This document shows positions 35,965 to 45,943 of a stretch of 64,000 nt of DNA, in pieces. The notes under the pieces are model-generated. The model was not told the DNA's origin, searched no databases, and saw only the letters and a list, made by a program, of their open reading frames with translations. Position 1 is the first letter of the stretch. Every line of letters begins with the position of its first letter. A program made the position numbers and the translations under genes. Location: assembly GCF_000813745.1 (NCBI RefSeq), contig NZ_JWLC01000007.1, positions 186,001 through 250,000 on the forward strand, read 5' to 3'. This stretch comes from Leisingera sp. ANG-M1 (lineage in GTDB: Bacteria > Pseudomonadota > Alphaproteobacteria > Rhodobacterales > Rhodobacteraceae).

Positions 35965-36693
35965 TTAGACGTGCTGCGCCCCGTTCACCTCGATCTCGGC
36001 GCCGGAGATATAGGAACTGCCCTCCGAGCACAGAAAATAGATCGCCGAGGCCACTTCCTCAGGCTGGCCCAGCCGCTGCATTGGCAGCTTCTCGACAATC
36101 TTCTCAGTGCCGGGCGACAGAATCGAGGTCTCCACCTCCCCCGGGGCAATCGCATTGACCCGCACCCCCAGCGGGCCGAAATCATGCGCCATCTCCCGCG
36201 TCAGCGCCGCCAGAGCCGCCTTGGAGGTGGCATAAGCCGCACCCGCAAAAGGATGCACACGGCTGCCCGCAATCGAGGTCACATTGACCACCGAGCCCTT
36301 GGCCGCCGCCAGTTCATCCTTCAAGCCCCGCGCCAAGACCACCGAGGCAAAGAAGTTCACATGGAACACCTTGCCCCAGTCCATCAGGTCGGTGTCCAGC
36401 GTGCTGAGCCGCTCTCCGTTCGACCCCTTGGGCGATATACCCGCATTGTTGACCAGCGCATCCAATTGCCCGTCCAGCCGCTCCTGGATCTGGCCCACTG
36501 CGTTGATCGTGTCGGACGGATCCGACAAGTCCAGCTGCACATGGTTCTCCTCACCGCCGCCCCAAGGGCATTCAGCCGGGAACGGCTGGCGCGAGCAGGT
36601 GATCACCCGCCAGCCCTCGGCGTTGAACCGGCGCACGGTGGCATGGCCGATACCGCGGCTGGCGCCGGTCAGGAGCAAGGTTTTACGGCGCAT
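35965..36693 (-). CDS. Short-chain dehydrogenase/reductase
   Basis: Classical SDR of 242 residues. The cofactor motif TGASRGIG lies at the N-terminus, NNAG (VNNAGISPKG) follows, and the catalytic Ser and YxxxK are seen in VTSIAGS and YATSKAAL. The start at 36693 (MRRKTLLL) has GAGGA ahead of it; a frame 15 codons longer is rejected. The substrate is not evident. Convergent with the PepSY gene and divergent from argB. Confidence 0.92.
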   Translation of the reverse strand: MRRKTLLLTGASRGIGHATVRRFNAEGWRVITCSRQPFPAECPWGGGEENHVQLDLSDPSDTINAVGQIQERLDGQLDALVNNAGISPKGSNGERLSTLDTDLMDWGKVFHVNFFASVVLARGLKDELAAAKGSVVNVTSIAGSRVHPFAGAAYATSKAALAALTREMAHDFGPLGVRVNAIAPGEVETSILSPGTEKIVEKLPMQRLGQPEEVASAIYFLCSEGSSYISGAEIEVNGAQHV

Positions 36694-36828
36694 GGGACGG
36701 TCCTCATGAAGTGAATTGCGGGATGCTTTGCACGTCAAGCTAACACCGTAACCGGCATCTGCAATGGCTGCTCTTGGCAGCGGAGGCGGAACCGCCTAAA
36801 CCAGAGCTTCAAAGGGATGATGACAGCG

Positions 36829-37689
36829 ATGAAGACACAGAACATGAACCGCGATTGGATTGCCACTGCCGAGACCCTCTCCAGCGCCCTGCCGTACCTG
36901 CAGCGCTATGACGGGGCCATTGTCGTCATCAAGCTCGGCGGCCACGCCATGGGCAGCGACGAGGCGATGGACACCTTCGCGCGCGACATCGTTCTGATGC
37001 GGCAAGTGGGTGTGAACCCGGTGATCGTGCACGGCGGCGGGCCGATGATCAACGCGATGCTGGAAAAGCTGCAGATCCAGTCCGAGTTCGTGAACGGCAA
37101 GCGGGTCACCGATGCAGCCACCATGGAAGTGGTGGAAATGGTGCTGTCCGGCGTCGTCAACAAGCGCATCGTGCAGGCGATCAACCGCCAGGGCGGCCGC
37201 GCGGTGGGACTGTCGGGCAAGGACGCGAATCTGATCACCTGCGATCAGGCCAATGCGGATCTGGGCTTTGTCGGCGCGCCGGCCGAGATGGACCCCAAGG
37301 TGCTCTACGGCCTGTTCGAAAAGGACATGATCCCGGTGATTGCCCCGATCGGCACAGGCCGCGATGGCGAGACTTTCAACATCAACGGCGACACCGCTGC
37401 CGGTGCCATCGCCAAGGCGCTGGAGGCCGACCGCCTGCTGCTGCTCACGGATGTGGCCGGCGTCAAGAACGGCGAAGGCGAGGTAGTGACCGAGCTGAGC
37501 GCCGCAGACGTTGAGGAGATGACTGCCAGCGGAGTCATTGCCGGCGGCATGATCCCCAAGACCGAAACCGCGCTGGATGCGGTCCGCAACGGCGTGCGCG
37601 CCTGCACCATCGTCGACGGCCGGGTGCAGAATTCGGTGCTTTTGGAGCTGTTCACCGATCACGGCGCCGGTTCGATGATCCGCGCCTGA
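36829..37689 (+). CDS. argB: Acetylglutamate kinase
   Basis: ArgB, about 286 residues, phosphorylates N-acetylglutamate in the second step of arginine synthesis. The motifs [11 protein letters not shown] (ATP-binding lysine), [14 protein letters not shown] and [16 protein letters not shown] are intact. Starts at 36817, 36820 and 36829 are possible. 36829 gives the family-like beginning [15 protein letters not shown], but AAAGGG at 36810-36815 is closer to 36820. Arginine feedback is likely from the N-terminal helix of the family. Confidence 0.96.
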   Translation: MKTQNMNRDWIATAETLSSALPYLQRYDGAIVVIKLGGHAMGSDEAMDTFARDIVLMRQVGVNPVIVHGGGPMINAMLEKLQIQSEFVNGKRVTDAATMEVVEMVLSGVVNKRIVQAINRQGGRAVGLSGKDANLITCDQANADLGFVGAPAEMDPKVLYGLFEKDMIPVIAPIGTGRDGETFNINGDTAAGAIAKALEADRLLLLTDVAGVKNGEGEVVTELSAADVEEMTASGVIAGGMIPKTETALDAVRNGVRACTIVDGRVQNSVLLELFTDHGAGSMIRA

Positions 37690-37697
37690 GCCGCGCC

Positions 37698-37770
37698 GGA
37701 GGGGCGCTGCCCCTCTTGGCCCTTCCCGGGGCCAATTCACCCCGGGATATTTTTGGCCAGAAAGAAGCAG
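37698..37770 (+). repeat. Dispersed intergenic repeat, copy 1
   Basis: About 73 bases that match 51076-51144 almost base for base: GGAGGGGCGCTGCCCCTC, then TTGGCC and GGCCAA around a variable loop, then TTCACCCCGGG, TATTT and CCAGAAAGAAGCAG. It contains two hairpins and follows argB directly. I recall similar units in many Roseobacter intergenic regions. Confidence 0.85.
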
Positions 37771-37822
37771 CAGTGGAGTGGCGGGGCTTGCTTTTTCGCC
37801 ACATATGCGCATCGCTGCATCC

Positions 37823-38617
37823 ATGGAGCATGAAAGCCTGATCCGCCTGGGTGTTTTTCTGGGCCTGTTTGCGTTGTTTGCCCTGGCCGAGGTCAAGGCG
37901 CCAAAGCGGGAACGGCGGCTGCCGCGTGGGCAGCGCTGGGTCACCAATCTCTCGATCACCCTGCTGAATACGCTCATGCTGCGCGCCCTGGCCCTCGGCC
38001 TGCCGCTGCTGGCGGTTGGGGCAGCGCTGGACGCTGCGGAACAGGGCTGGGGGCTGCTGAATACGCTGGCCTGGCCCGCCTGGAGCGAAGTGCTGCTGGC
38101 GGTTCTGGTTTTGGATTTTGCCATCTGGCTGCAGCATCTGATCACCCACAAGGTGCCGCTGCTGTGGCGGTTGCACAGGGTGCATCACGCCGACCGTGAC
38201 ATGGATGTGACCACCGCCGTGCGGTTTCACCCCGTCGAGATCGCCCTGTCGATGCTGTTGAAGATCGGGCTGGTCTATCTGCTGGGTCCCTCTGCCCTGG
38301 CTGTGGTGCTGTTCGAGATGCTGCTGAATGGCACCGCTCTGTTCAACCATGCCAACCTGCGGCTGCCGCCCGCCGCAGATGCGCTGCTGCGGCTTTTGCT
38401 GGTGACGCCGGACATGCACCGGGTGCACCACTCGGTCCGCCGCGAAGAGCATGACAGCAACTTTGGCTTTGCGCTGTCCATCTGGGACCGGCTGTTCGGC
38501 ACCTACACTGCGCAGCCCGGCGGCGGCCATGAGGGCATGACGGTGGGGCTGCAATGGCAGGACAGCCGCCCGGCCCGCCTGGGCTGGAGCCTGCTGCTGC
38601 CCTTCCGCCGCCGCTGA
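37823..38617 (+). CDS. Sterol desaturase/fatty acid hydroxylase family protein
   Basis: Integral membrane diiron enzyme of about 264 residues. The histidine boxes are HLITHK, HRVHHAD and, further on, HRVHHSVRREEHDSN, typical of the ERG3/FA-hydroxylase superfamily. Four hydrophobic segments are visible. In-frame starts exist at 37778, 37805 and 37823; the last gives a family-like beginning (MEHESLIRLGVFLGL). The substrate is unknown: a lipid, carotenoid or sterol-like compound. Confidence 0.85.
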   Translation: MEHESLIRLGVFLGLFALFALAEVKAPKRERRLPRGQRWVTNLSITLLNTLMLRALALGLPLLAVGAALDAAEQGWGLLNTLAWPAWSEVLLAVLVLDFAIWLQHLITHKVPLLWRLHRVHHADRDMDVTTAVRFHPVEIALSMLLKIGLVYLLGPSALAVVLFEMLLNGTALFNHANLRLPPAADALLRLLLVTPDMHRVHHSVRREEHDSNFGFALSIWDRLFGTYTAQPGGGHEGMTVGLQWQDSRPARLGWSLLLPFRRR

Positions 38618-38726
38618 CCTCCCCGGCGGGAAGACGCCGGCAGGCCTCAGCGGGACGTTTTTGCACTCTGCGGGCAGGAAACCCGCTGTTAGGCTCGCAC
38701 CATAGCCACCTGACCGGACGCCGCCC

Positions 38727-39428
38727 ATGACCCTGACCGATCTACCCGCACCGCCGCCCCAAGGCGGGCTTTCCTACGCCGCAATCGAAACCGCTGCTGC
38801 ACCAGCCGGGCTGGCGGTCTATGCCGCGCTGCACCCACGGCTGCGGCCGGTGCAGGCGCTGGAGGGCGGCACGCTGGTTCTCCTGGGCACCACCGGGGAT
38901 TTCTGGCCCGTATTCTCCGCCAGCGCAGAAGCCCGCGATGGCGCCCCCGACCCTGTGGACCGCTGGTCGGAGCGGGTGCTGGGCACTCTGGCAGCAAACC
39001 TGGGCGGCACCGCCCATTTCCCATTTACCGGCCCGCCTTATACGCCGTTCATCAATTGGGCGCTGGCCTCGGGGCGGTTTTTCACATCGCCGTCACAGAT
39101 GATGGTGCATGATCGCTTCGGCATGCTGATTTCCTTGCGGGGGGCCCTTCATTTCAAACAGGAATTTGACATCCCCCCCCCGCCTTTGGCAGACTCTCCC
39201 TGCAACAGCTGCCCTTCCCGTCCCTGCCTCAGCGCCTGCCCCGTATCAGCGCTGGCGGACGGAGGCCCCTACGATCTGGCGGCCTGCCACGATTATCTTG
39301 ATACCAGCGCAGGCGCCGGCTGCATGACCGGCGGCTGCCTCGCCCGGCGGGCCTGCCCGCTGAGCCGTTCCGCAGGCCGGGACCCCGAACAAACCGCACA
39401 CCACATGAGGCATTTTCATACCCGATGA
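38727..39428 (+). CDS. 4Fe-4S ferredoxin-type protein
   Basis: Protein of 233 residues. The C-terminal part has CNSCPSRPCLSACPVSAL and, later, CMTGGCLARRACPL, arranged like the ligands of one or two 4Fe-4S clusters. The N-terminal 150 residues are unlike plain ferredoxins and resemble the flavin-free N-terminal region of epoxyqueuosine reductase-like proteins, though the match is vague. It overlaps the next gene by 4 bases, so the two are co-translated. Confidence 0.75.
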   Translation: MTLTDLPAPPPQGGLSYAAIETAAAPAGLAVYAALHPRLRPVQALEGGTLVLLGTTGDFWPVFSASAEARDGAPDPVDRWSERVLGTLAANLGGTAHFPFTGPPYTPFINWALASGRFFTSPSQMMVHDRFGMLISLRGALHFKQEFDIPPPPLADSPCNSCPSRPCLSACPVSALADGGPYDLAACHDYLDTSAGAGCMTGGCLARRACPLSRSAGRDPEQTAHHMRHFHTR

Positions 39429-39922
39429 CTTGCACCCTGATCCTGACCCGCCACGCCAAATCCGCCTGGGACACCAATGTGCCAAGCGATCATGCCCGCC
39501 CGCTGAACAAACGGGGGCGGCGCTCGGCCCCGGCGATTGCCGCCTGGCTGAAGGAATGCGGCTACCTTCCGGATCAGGTGATCTCCTCCTCGTCCCAGCG
39601 CACCCGTGAAACCTGGGAGCTGATGGGGCTGGATGCACCCGCCGCCTTTACCGAGCGGCTGTATCACGCCAATTCCGACATCATGTTCAAGGCCCTCAGC
39701 GAGGCTGAACAGCCCTGCGTGATGATGATCGGCCACAACCCGGGCATTGCTGCCTTTGCCCATTCCATCGTCGCCAGCCCGCCCGATCATTCCCGGTTTG
39801 ACGACTACCCGACCGGCGCTACCCTGGTGGTCCGGTTCGCCATTGACACCTGGCGCGACCTGGCCTGGAGCAGCGGCAACGTGATCGACTTTGCCGTCCC
39901 GCGCGAACTGCTGGGCGAATAA
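39425..39922 (+). CDS. Histidine phosphatase family protein (SixA-like)
   Basis: Protein of 165 residues from the ATG at 39425, overlapping the previous stop. The catalytic motif is LTRHAKSAWD (RHxK variant of RHG), and the second histidine is in MMIGHNPGIAAFA. SixA-like enzymes dephosphorylate phosphohistidine on proteins; the target here is unknown. Confidence 0.88.
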   Translation: MTCTLILTRHAKSAWDTNVPSDHARPLNKRGRRSAPAIAAWLKECGYLPDQVISSSSQRTRETWELMGLDAPAAFTERLYHANSDIMFKALSEAEQPCVMMIGHNPGIAAFAHSIVASPPDHSRFDDYPTGATLVVRFAIDTWRDLAWSSGNVIDFAVPRELLGE

Positions 39923-40022
39923 CCCCTGCGGCACAGCAACGCATCCTGCGCGGGAGGCCTCTGGCCCCCTCGCGCAGGAGCACTAATATCCGCTCCGGAC
40001 ATGCCCCGGATTGGAGACACTC

Positions 40023-40469
40023 ATGCACCGCCGTTCCTTGCTGCTGGCCGCAGCCGCCCTGCCTCTCGTCAGCCTGCCCGCCGCAGCGCAAGAGACAATC
40101 CGCATTATGAAATCGCCAACCTGCGGCTGCTGCACCGCCTGGGCAGACCATCTCGCCGCCGCTGGCCTGGCCACGGAGGTGCGCAATGTGCCGGATGACC
40201 AACTGTGGGCCATGAAGGAACAGCTTGGCATCACTGGCGATCTGGCCTCCTGCCACACCGCGCTGGCGGGGCCTTATGTGATTGAGGGGCACGTGCCGAC
40301 GGCAGACATCCAGCGGCTGCTGGCAGAACGCCCCGAAGCCCGCGGCCTGACTGTGCCTGGTATGCCGATCGGCTCCCCTGGCATGGAAATGGGAGATGAG
40401 CGCGAGCCCTTCGACACGCTGCTGATCCTGGCAGACGGCCGCACCGAGGTTTTTGCAAGCCACGCCTGA
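40023..40469 (+). CDS. Exported DUF411 metal-binding protein
   Basis: Protein of 148 residues. A signal peptide (SLLLAAAALPLVSLPAAAQ) is followed by the DUF411 motif SPTCGCCTAWADHL, with three cysteines in a thioredoxin-like position, and the GMPIGSPGME segment near the end. DUF411 proteins are linked to copper and other metal resistance in the periplasm. The ATG at 40023 has GGAG ahead of it; a TTG at 40011 is less likely. Confidence 0.85.
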   Translation: MHRRSLLLAAAALPLVSLPAAAQETIRIMKSPTCGCCTAWADHLAAAGLATEVRNVPDDQLWAMKEQLGITGDLASCHTALAGPYVIEGHVPTADIQRLLAERPEARGLTVPGMPIGSPGMEMGDEREPFDTLLILADGRTEVFASHA

Positions 40470-40474
40470 ACAAA

Positions 40475-40501
40475 AAAGGCCGAGCGCTGTGCCCGGCCTT
40501 T
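40475..40501. terminator. Bidirectional terminator between DUF411 and bztD
   Basis: The stem AAAGGCCGAGC (40475-40485) and GCCCGGCCTTT (40491-40501), with one mismatch, is flanked by A and T tracts, so it can end both convergent genes. Confidence 0.85.
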
Positions 40502-40522
40502 CCAATTCGTACACCTTTGGCC

Positions 40523-41314
40523 TTAGTGGCCCAGGATCTGGCTGAGGAACAGTTTGGTCCGGTCGCTCTTGGGGTTGTTGAAGAACTCCTCGGGCTCGTT
40601 CTGCTCCACGATCTGGCCCGCGTCCATGAAGATCACCCGGTTCGCCACCTGGCGGGCAAAGCCCATCTCGTGAGTCACGCAGAGCATGGTCATGCCCTCT
40701 TCCGCCAGCTCGATCATGGTGTCGAGCACCTCCTTGATCATCTCCGGGTCCAAGGCCGAGGTCGGCTCGTCGAACAGCATGATCCGCGGCATCATGCACA
40801 AGCTCCGCGCAATCGCCACCCGCTGCTGCTGGCCGCCCGACAGCATGCCGGGGTACTTGTTGGCCTGCTCCGGGATCTTCACCTTCTCCAGGAAATGCAT
40901 CGCCCGCTCCTCGGCCTCTTTCTTGGGCGTCTTGCGGACCCAGATCGGCGCCAGGGTGCAGTTCTCCAGGATGGTCAGATGCGGGAACAGGTTGAAGTGC
41001 TGGAACACCATGCCCACTTCCGAGCGGATTTTGTCGATGTTTTTCAAGTCGTTCGACAATTCGGTGCCATCGACGACAATCTTGCCCTGCTGATGCTCTT
41101 CCAGCGCATTGAGGCAGCGGATCAGGGTCGACTTGCCGGAACCCGAAGGCCCCGCGATCACGATCCGCTCGCCCTGGTTGACGGTCAGATTGATGTCGCG
41201 CAGCACGTGGAACGAGCCGTACCACTTGTTCATGCCATTGATTTCGATGGCGACCTCGTCGCTCACCTGCATCTTGGAGCGGTCGATTTGGCGGTCGGAC
41301 ATAAGTTCAGACAT
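40523..41314 (-). CDS. bztD: Glutamate/glutamine/aspartate/asparagine ABC transporter, ATPase
   Basis: ATP-binding subunit of 263 residues. Walker A is GPSGSGKST, the signature LSGGQQQR, Walker B MLFDEPTS, and the H-loop VTHEMGFA. It has a family-typical N-terminal extension of about 25 residues. It is the last gene of bztABCD and follows bztC by 12 bases. The Bzt system of Rhodobacter imports Glu, Gln, Asp and Asn. Confidence 0.95.
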   Translation of the reverse strand: MSELMSDRQIDRSKMQVSDEVAIEINGMNKWYGSFHVLRDINLTVNQGERIVIAGPSGSGKSTLIRCLNALEEHQQGKIVVDGTELSNDLKNIDKIRSEVGMVFQHFNLFPHLTILENCTLAPIWVRKTPKKEAEERAMHFLEKVKIPEQANKYPGMLSGGQQQRVAIARSLCMMPRIMLFDEPTSALDPEMIKEVLDTMIELAEEGMTMLCVTHEMGFARQVANRVIFMDAGQIVEQNEPEEFFNNPKSDRTKLFLSQILGH

Positions 41315-41326
41315 ATGTTGAACTCC

Positions 41327-42625
41327 TTAACGGTGGTCGGTGGCGAGACGGCGCTCGAGCCACTGTGAGTATTGAGAAATGCCGTAGCAGACGACGAAGA
41401 ACAGAAGCGCGGCAAAGCCCAGAAGCTCCCAATAGACCCCGTTCCACTCGGTGGAGGCGAGGATCGGGCCGCGGATCATGCCCACCAGGTCGAACATCGA
41501 GATGACCGAAACCAGGGTGGTGTCCTTGAACAGGCCGACGGCCACGTTCACGATACCCGGGATGGAGATCTTCAGCGCCTGCGGCAGGATGATCAGCCGC
41601 ATCGCCTGGGGGTAGTCCAGGCCAAGGCTGTCAGCCGCCTCATACTGTCCCTTCGGCAAGGCCGCCAGGCCGCCGCGGATCACCTCGGCGATATAGGCTG
41701 CCGAGAACATGGTGATCATGATCACCACGCGCAGGAACAGGTCGACGGTGCTTTCCGGCGGGAAGAAGTAGGCCAGCATCACCGATGCCACGAACAGCAG
41801 GGTGATCAGCGGCACGCCGCGCACGAATTCAATGAAGATCACGCAGATCCACTTGATCAGCGGCATGTCGGACTGACGGCCCAGCGCCAGCGCGATGCCC
41901 AAGGGCAGCGACAGTGACACACAGGTCACGCCCAGCATCAGGTTCAGCATGAAGCCGCCCAGATCGCGCGACGGCACGGCCTGCAGCATGGCGTTGTCCG
42001 ATGCTCCTTCAGGGATCAGCGCGCCACCGATGATCCAAACCGCAAAGGCCGCAGCGATGGCCCCGAAGAAGCCGATGGCAAAGCTGCTCTTGCCGTAGGT
42101 CTGGAACACAAAGGCGCCCGCGGCAAACCCCAGCAGCGCCACGATCGGCGCCAGGATGGTGCCGCCCCAGATCAGCCAGAAGGCCAGGAAGGGGTAGACG
42201 GCAGTAAAGGCCAGCAGCTTGCGCGGCAGGTCAAAGAACAGCACCGGCGCAATTGCGACCAGCAGCAGCACCAGGGCCAGGTTCGGGCGCCAGTACTGAT
42301 CCACCGGATACTTGAAGCCGTAAAGCAGCTGGTTCCAGCGCTCGGTCAGCACCGAGAAACAGGCGCCGACTTTGCCTTGCAGCACTTCGCGGCATTCCGC
42401 CAGCGAGCTGGTGGTCCAGACGCCGTTCAGCACCCAGGGCAGGATCCTGGCAAGGATCATATAGATCGCCAGCAGTGCCAGAATGGTGAGGACCGAGTTG
42501 ACGGCGTTGGAGAACAGGTTCTCGCGCAGCCATTTGATCGGGCCGGTTTCACCGGCAGGCGGCGGCGACGGCGGGATGGTGCCGTCCGCGACAAAGGCAA
42601 TGGAGTTGGTTGTCTGATCAGTCAT
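41327..42625 (-). CDS. bztC: Bzt transporter permease BztC
   Basis: Permease of 432 residues with about eight membrane segments. The EAA loop is AEVIRGGLAALPKGQYEAADSLGL. The large N-terminal part before the permease fold (about residues 1-180) is characteristic of the long BztC and AapM subunits and distinguishes them from HisM-type proteins. Starts 3 bases after bztB. Confidence 0.95.
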   Translation of the reverse strand: MTDQTTNSIAFVADGTIPPSPPPAGETGPIKWLRENLFSNAVNSVLTILALLAIYMILARILPWVLNGVWTTSSLAECREVLQGKVGACFSVLTERWNQLLYGFKYPVDQYWRPNLALVLLLVAIAPVLFFDLPRKLLAFTAVYPFLAFWLIWGGTILAPIVALLGFAAGAFVFQTYGKSSFAIGFFGAIAAAFAVWIIGGALIPEGASDNAMLQAVPSRDLGGFMLNLMLGVTCVSLSLPLGIALALGRQSDMPLIKWICVIFIEFVRGVPLITLLFVASVMLAYFFPPESTVDLFLRVVIMITMFSAAYIAEVIRGGLAALPKGQYEAADSLGLDYPQAMRLIILPQALKISIPGIVNVAVGLFKDTTLVSVISMFDLVGMIRGPILASTEWNGVYWELLGFAALLFFVVCYGISQYSQWLERRLATDHR

Positions 42626-42628
42626 GTC

Positions 42629-43861
42629 TCAGCGCTCCTTCAACTTCACGGATGCGTTGTAAACGTTCATGACCATCGAGATCACCAGCGAGGCGGTCAG
42701 ATAGAACAGCATCAAGAGGAGAACACATTCGATGGCGCGGCCGGTCTGGTTCAGGGTGATCCCGCCCAGAGTTGCGGTGATATCCGCATAGCCCACGGCA
42801 ATCGCCAGCGAGGAGTTCTTGGTAATGTTGAGGAAGTTGGAGATCAGCGGCGGAATGATCACCCGCAGCGCCTGCGGCAGCACCACCAGGTTCATCACCC
42901 GGCGCGGACGCAAGCCCAGGGCCGACGCGGCCTCGGTCTGGCCCTTGGACACCGCCTGGATGCCCGCACGGACGTTCTCGGCAATGAAGGCGCCGGTATA
43001 GATCGACAGGGCAAACCACAGCGCGATCAGCGGACCGCCGATCTTGATGCCGCCCTTGAAGTTGAAGCCCTTCAGCTCAGGGTATTCCCAGGTCAGCCCC
43101 ATGATCAGCATCAGCGCCAGGAACGGCACCAGCCACGCCGCGAGGATCAGCGACAGGGTCTTGGGCCGCACGCCGGTGGCTTCCTGCTTGTTGTTGGCCC
43201 AGACGTTGATCTGATGCGCCGCAATCCAGGAGCCTGCGAAACCGGCCAGAACCAGCAGCCAGTTCATCGCGGTGCTGGCAAAGATGCCGTTCTCAAACCA
43301 GGGCATCGGGATATAGATGCCGCGGTTGGTGAAGGCAAAGGCGTCAAACAGCATGCTGGAGGTGGCATTGTCGCCGCGGAACGCCCGCGGGCCCGGCAGC
43401 ACCGCCGTCATGATGGTGAAGATGATGATGATCCAGATCAGCACCGGGATGTTGCGGAAGATCTCGACATAGACCGCCATCAGCTTGGAGACGAGCCAGT
43501 TGTTGGAGAGCCGCAGAACACCGGCGATCACACCGAACACCGTTGCCGTGATACAGGCCAGGAAGGCCACCAGCAGCGTATTCAGCAGGCCGACCAGGGC
43601 GGCACGGGCGTGGCTGGACTGGCTGTCATACTCAACCAGGCGCTGGTTGATGTCATAGCCGGCCGAGTCGCCGAGGAAGGAATAGGAAATATTAAGCCCG
43701 GCAGCGCGGAGGTTCTGGATCAGGTTGTTTCCAAGATACCAAATGCACAGGGCAAGAACGACAGCCGCGATTACCTGGAAGGTCAGTGACCGGTAACGGG
43801 TGTCGTTGATGAGCATAGACAGCCGAAACCCTTCGTTCGGCGGGTCAGTCAACGTTGACAT
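42629..43861 (-). CDS. bztB: Bzt transporter permease BztB
   Basis: Permease of 410 residues. The first transmembrane helix is VIAAVVLALCIWYLG, followed by a long periplasmic region, and the EAA loop is AENVRAGIQAVSKGQTEAASALGL. It pairs with BztC as a heterodimer. Starts 125 bases after the bztA stop, with the hairpin at 43949-43971 in between. Confidence 0.95.
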   Translation of the reverse strand: MSTLTDPPNEGFRLSMLINDTRYRSLTFQVIAAVVLALCIWYLGNNLIQNLRAAGLNISYSFLGDSAGYDINQRLVEYDSQSSHARAALVGLLNTLLVAFLACITATVFGVIAGVLRLSNNWLVSKLMAVYVEIFRNIPVLIWIIIIFTIMTAVLPGPRAFRGDNATSSMLFDAFAFTNRGIYIPMPWFENGIFASTAMNWLLVLAGFAGSWIAAHQINVWANNKQEATGVRPKTLSLILAAWLVPFLALMLIMGLTWEYPELKGFNFKGGIKIGGPLIALWFALSIYTGAFIAENVRAGIQAVSKGQTEAASALGLRPRRVMNLVVLPQALRVIIPPLISNFLNITKNSSLAIAVGYADITATLGGITLNQTGRAIECVLLLMLFYLTASLVISMVMNVYNASVKLKER

Positions 43862-43948
43862 GAATTGTGATCCCCTGGCTCCGGTGGTCTATCCTGGCGG
43901 GGTTGTCCCCGCTCCGCAACGGTCCGGAGCTTTTTGCAGATAGGAAAA

Positions 43949-43971
43949 GGGCGCAGGAGTGTCCTGCGCCC
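43949..43971 (-). terminator. Intra-operon hairpin between bztA and bztB
   Basis: A perfect 10-bp stem, GGGCGCAGGA (43949-43958) and TCCTGCGCCC (43962-43971), is followed on the minus strand by TTTTCC. It can act as a partial terminator and 3' stabiliser, giving more binding protein than permease, as in many ABC operons. Confidence 0.8.
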
Positions 43972-43986
43972 TTCCCGTTGATGTGT

Positions 43987-45003
43987 TTAGCGGAACGGCG
44001 GTGCGTACAGCAGGCCGCCTTCGGTCCACTGGGCGTTCAGGCCGCGCGCCAGGCCCACCGGAGTGTCTTCACCGATGGTCTTGGCGAAGACTTCGCCGTA
44101 GTTGCCGTTGGCGGCAACCGCGTTTTTCGCCCAGTCAGCCGACAGGCCCAGCATTTCGCCCAGGGTGCCTTCGGTGCCCAGCAGGCGGTTGATTTCCGGG
44201 TTGTCGGTGCCGGCGGACATTTCGCCGATGTTGGCCGAGGTCACGCCCAGCTCTTCTGCAGCGATCATCGCGTTCAGAGTCCAGCGGACAACGTCGCCCC
44301 ACTCGTGGTCGCCATGGCGGACCAGCGGGCCCAGCGGCTCTTTGGAGATGATTTCCGGCAGGATCGCGTGGCCCGACGGATCGTCGAAGGTGGCGCGGGT
44401 TGCTGCCAGGCCGGAGGCGTCAGTGGTGTAGACGTCGCAGGAGCCGGCCAGGTACTGCTGCTGTGCTTCAGCGTTGGTTTCGATCGGAACCGGCTCGTAG
44501 CTGATGTTGTTGGAGCGGAAGAAGTCCGCCAGGTTCAGCTCGGTGGTGGTGCCGGTCTGGATGCAGACGGTGGCGCCGTCCAGTTCCTTGGCCGAGGACA
44601 CGCCCAGCTCTTTCGGGACCATGAAGCCCTGGCCGTCATAGTAGTTGATGCCGACGAATTCGAACTTCAGGTCGACGTCGCGCGAGAAGGTCCAGGTGGT
44701 GTTGCGGGCCAGCATGTCGATTTCGCCAGACGCCAGCGCGGTAAAGCGGGTCTTGCCGGTGGTCGGCACGAATTCCACGGCGGTCGAGTCGCCCAGCACG
44801 GCTGCAGCCACAGCACGGCAGACGGCAACGTCAAAACCTTCCCATTCCCCGCTCGCATTCGGAGCTGCAAAGCCGACCAGGCCAGTGGTCACGCCGCAGT
44901 TCAGCTTGCCGCGCGCTTTCACATCGTCCAGCGTGCCGGCAGACGCTGCGCCAGCCGCAAGACCGGCAAAGGCCATTGCGCCCAAAAATACGGATTTTTT
45001 CAT
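43987..45003 (-). CDS. bztA: Bzt amino-acid binding protein BztA
   Basis: Periplasmic binding protein of 338 residues. The start at 45003 gives MKKSVFLGAMAFAGLAAGAASAG, a signal peptide; the frame runs 71 codons further upstream without support. The ribosome binding site GGAAGAGG lies just ahead. The pattern GKLNCGVTTGLVGFAAPNASGEWEGFDVAVCRA is typical of the family. It binds Glu, Gln, Asp and Asn. Confidence 0.96.
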   Translation of the reverse strand: MKKSVFLGAMAFAGLAAGAASAGTLDDVKARGKLNCGVTTGLVGFAAPNASGEWEGFDVAVCRAVAAAVLGDSTAVEFVPTTGKTRFTALASGEIDMLARNTTWTFSRDVDLKFEFVGINYYDGQGFMVPKELGVSSAKELDGATVCIQTGTTTELNLADFFRSNNISYEPVPIETNAEAQQQYLAGSCDVYTTDASGLAATRATFDDPSGHAILPEIISKEPLGPLVRHGDHEWGDVVRWTLNAMIAAEELGVTSANIGEMSAGTDNPEINRLLGTEGTLGEMLGLSADWAKNAVAANGNYGEVFAKTIGEDTPVGLARGLNAQWTEGGLLYAPPFR

Positions 45004-45235
45004 TTTTACCTCTTCCTGATAGTCCGCCATTCGGCGGTTCTTTATTACCGGCGATCCCCCGCCGGAAATGAGACCGAAGAAGGGTTTACCCCTAATTCGC
45101 GCCCAATTCTGGGCGCATTCATCAACAAACGTCAAGGGTCGTATCAGGAATTTCGATGTGCGGGGTGCGCACAAATTATTCCAGCGTATAATTTTATGCC
45201 GCTGCGCACCCCCCAAAAGGTAATTTTCTGAACTC

Positions 45236-45940
45236 TCAGGAAAAATCGTAGAAGCGCTTGGCGTGCAAAAACTCCTGCCGCTTCACTTCCGCAGCGGCCT
45301 GGGCCTCTTCGTCTTCGCCCCATTGCTCTTCCTGCCAGCGCTCGTCCAGACGCGACAGCTGCCAGATCTCATCCGCCCCGCGCCAGCTCTGCGCTGCGGC
45401 AAAGCCAAGCACCAAAGACCCGGAAATCCCTACCAAATCATGGAATGCGGCCAGCTGGAACGGTGTCATCGCATGCACCTTGGCGCGCAGGGTTTCCAGC
45501 GCCTGCGGCTCCTGCGGCTGATGCAGCACGCCCGCGCGCGGCTGCAGCCGGGCGCCCAGCGCCTCTGCTGCCCAGTCCAGCGCCGGGTCCCATTCCTGCG
45601 CTTGACGCAACGTCAGCTCCGCCGGGGTGTCGGCGCGGTAGCACAACAGGTCGGAATCGCCGTACTCGGCCAGCATATCGGCCACTTCGCTGTGCTGATG
45701 TGTCACCTTGTCAATCGCCGCATTGGCAGACCGGGTGCAAGGCATGGTTCCGGGATCAACTGATTCGGTCTGTGCCTTCCACTCAGCGGCGATGGCTTCG
45801 GCCATCTCCCGGGTCGGCACCACCAGCGGCGCCTTGGCCGGTGTCTTGACCCGGCGGCCGTCCAGCTCCACTGCAAAACCGCCCTCGGTTCCGGCGACCG
45901 AAACCTCTTTCCAGAACCGCTTCTGTGCCCAGCCGCTCAT
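45236..45940 (-). CDS. ATP12-family F1-ATPase assembly chaperone
   Basis: Protein of 234 residues with the ATP12 features WKAQTESVDPGTMPCTRSANAAID and YGDSDLLCYRAD, and the end WGEDEEAQAA. ATP12 in mitochondria binds the alpha subunit of F1 before assembly; the alphaproteobacterial homologue is presumed to do likewise. Forms a compact minus-strand operon with the HAD, RluA and crcB genes. Confidence 0.93.
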   Translation of the reverse strand: MSGWAQKRFWKEVSVAGTEGGFAVELDGRRVKTPAKAPLVVPTREMAEAIAAEWKAQTESVDPGTMPCTRSANAAIDKVTHQHSEVADMLAEYGDSDLLCYRADTPAELTLRQAQEWDPALDWAAEALGARLQPRAGVLHQPQEPQALETLRAKVHAMTPFQLAAFHDLVGISGSLVLGFAAAQSWRGADEIWQLSRLDERWQEEQWGEDEEAQAAAEVKRQEFLHAKRFYDFS

Positions 45941-45943
45941 CTC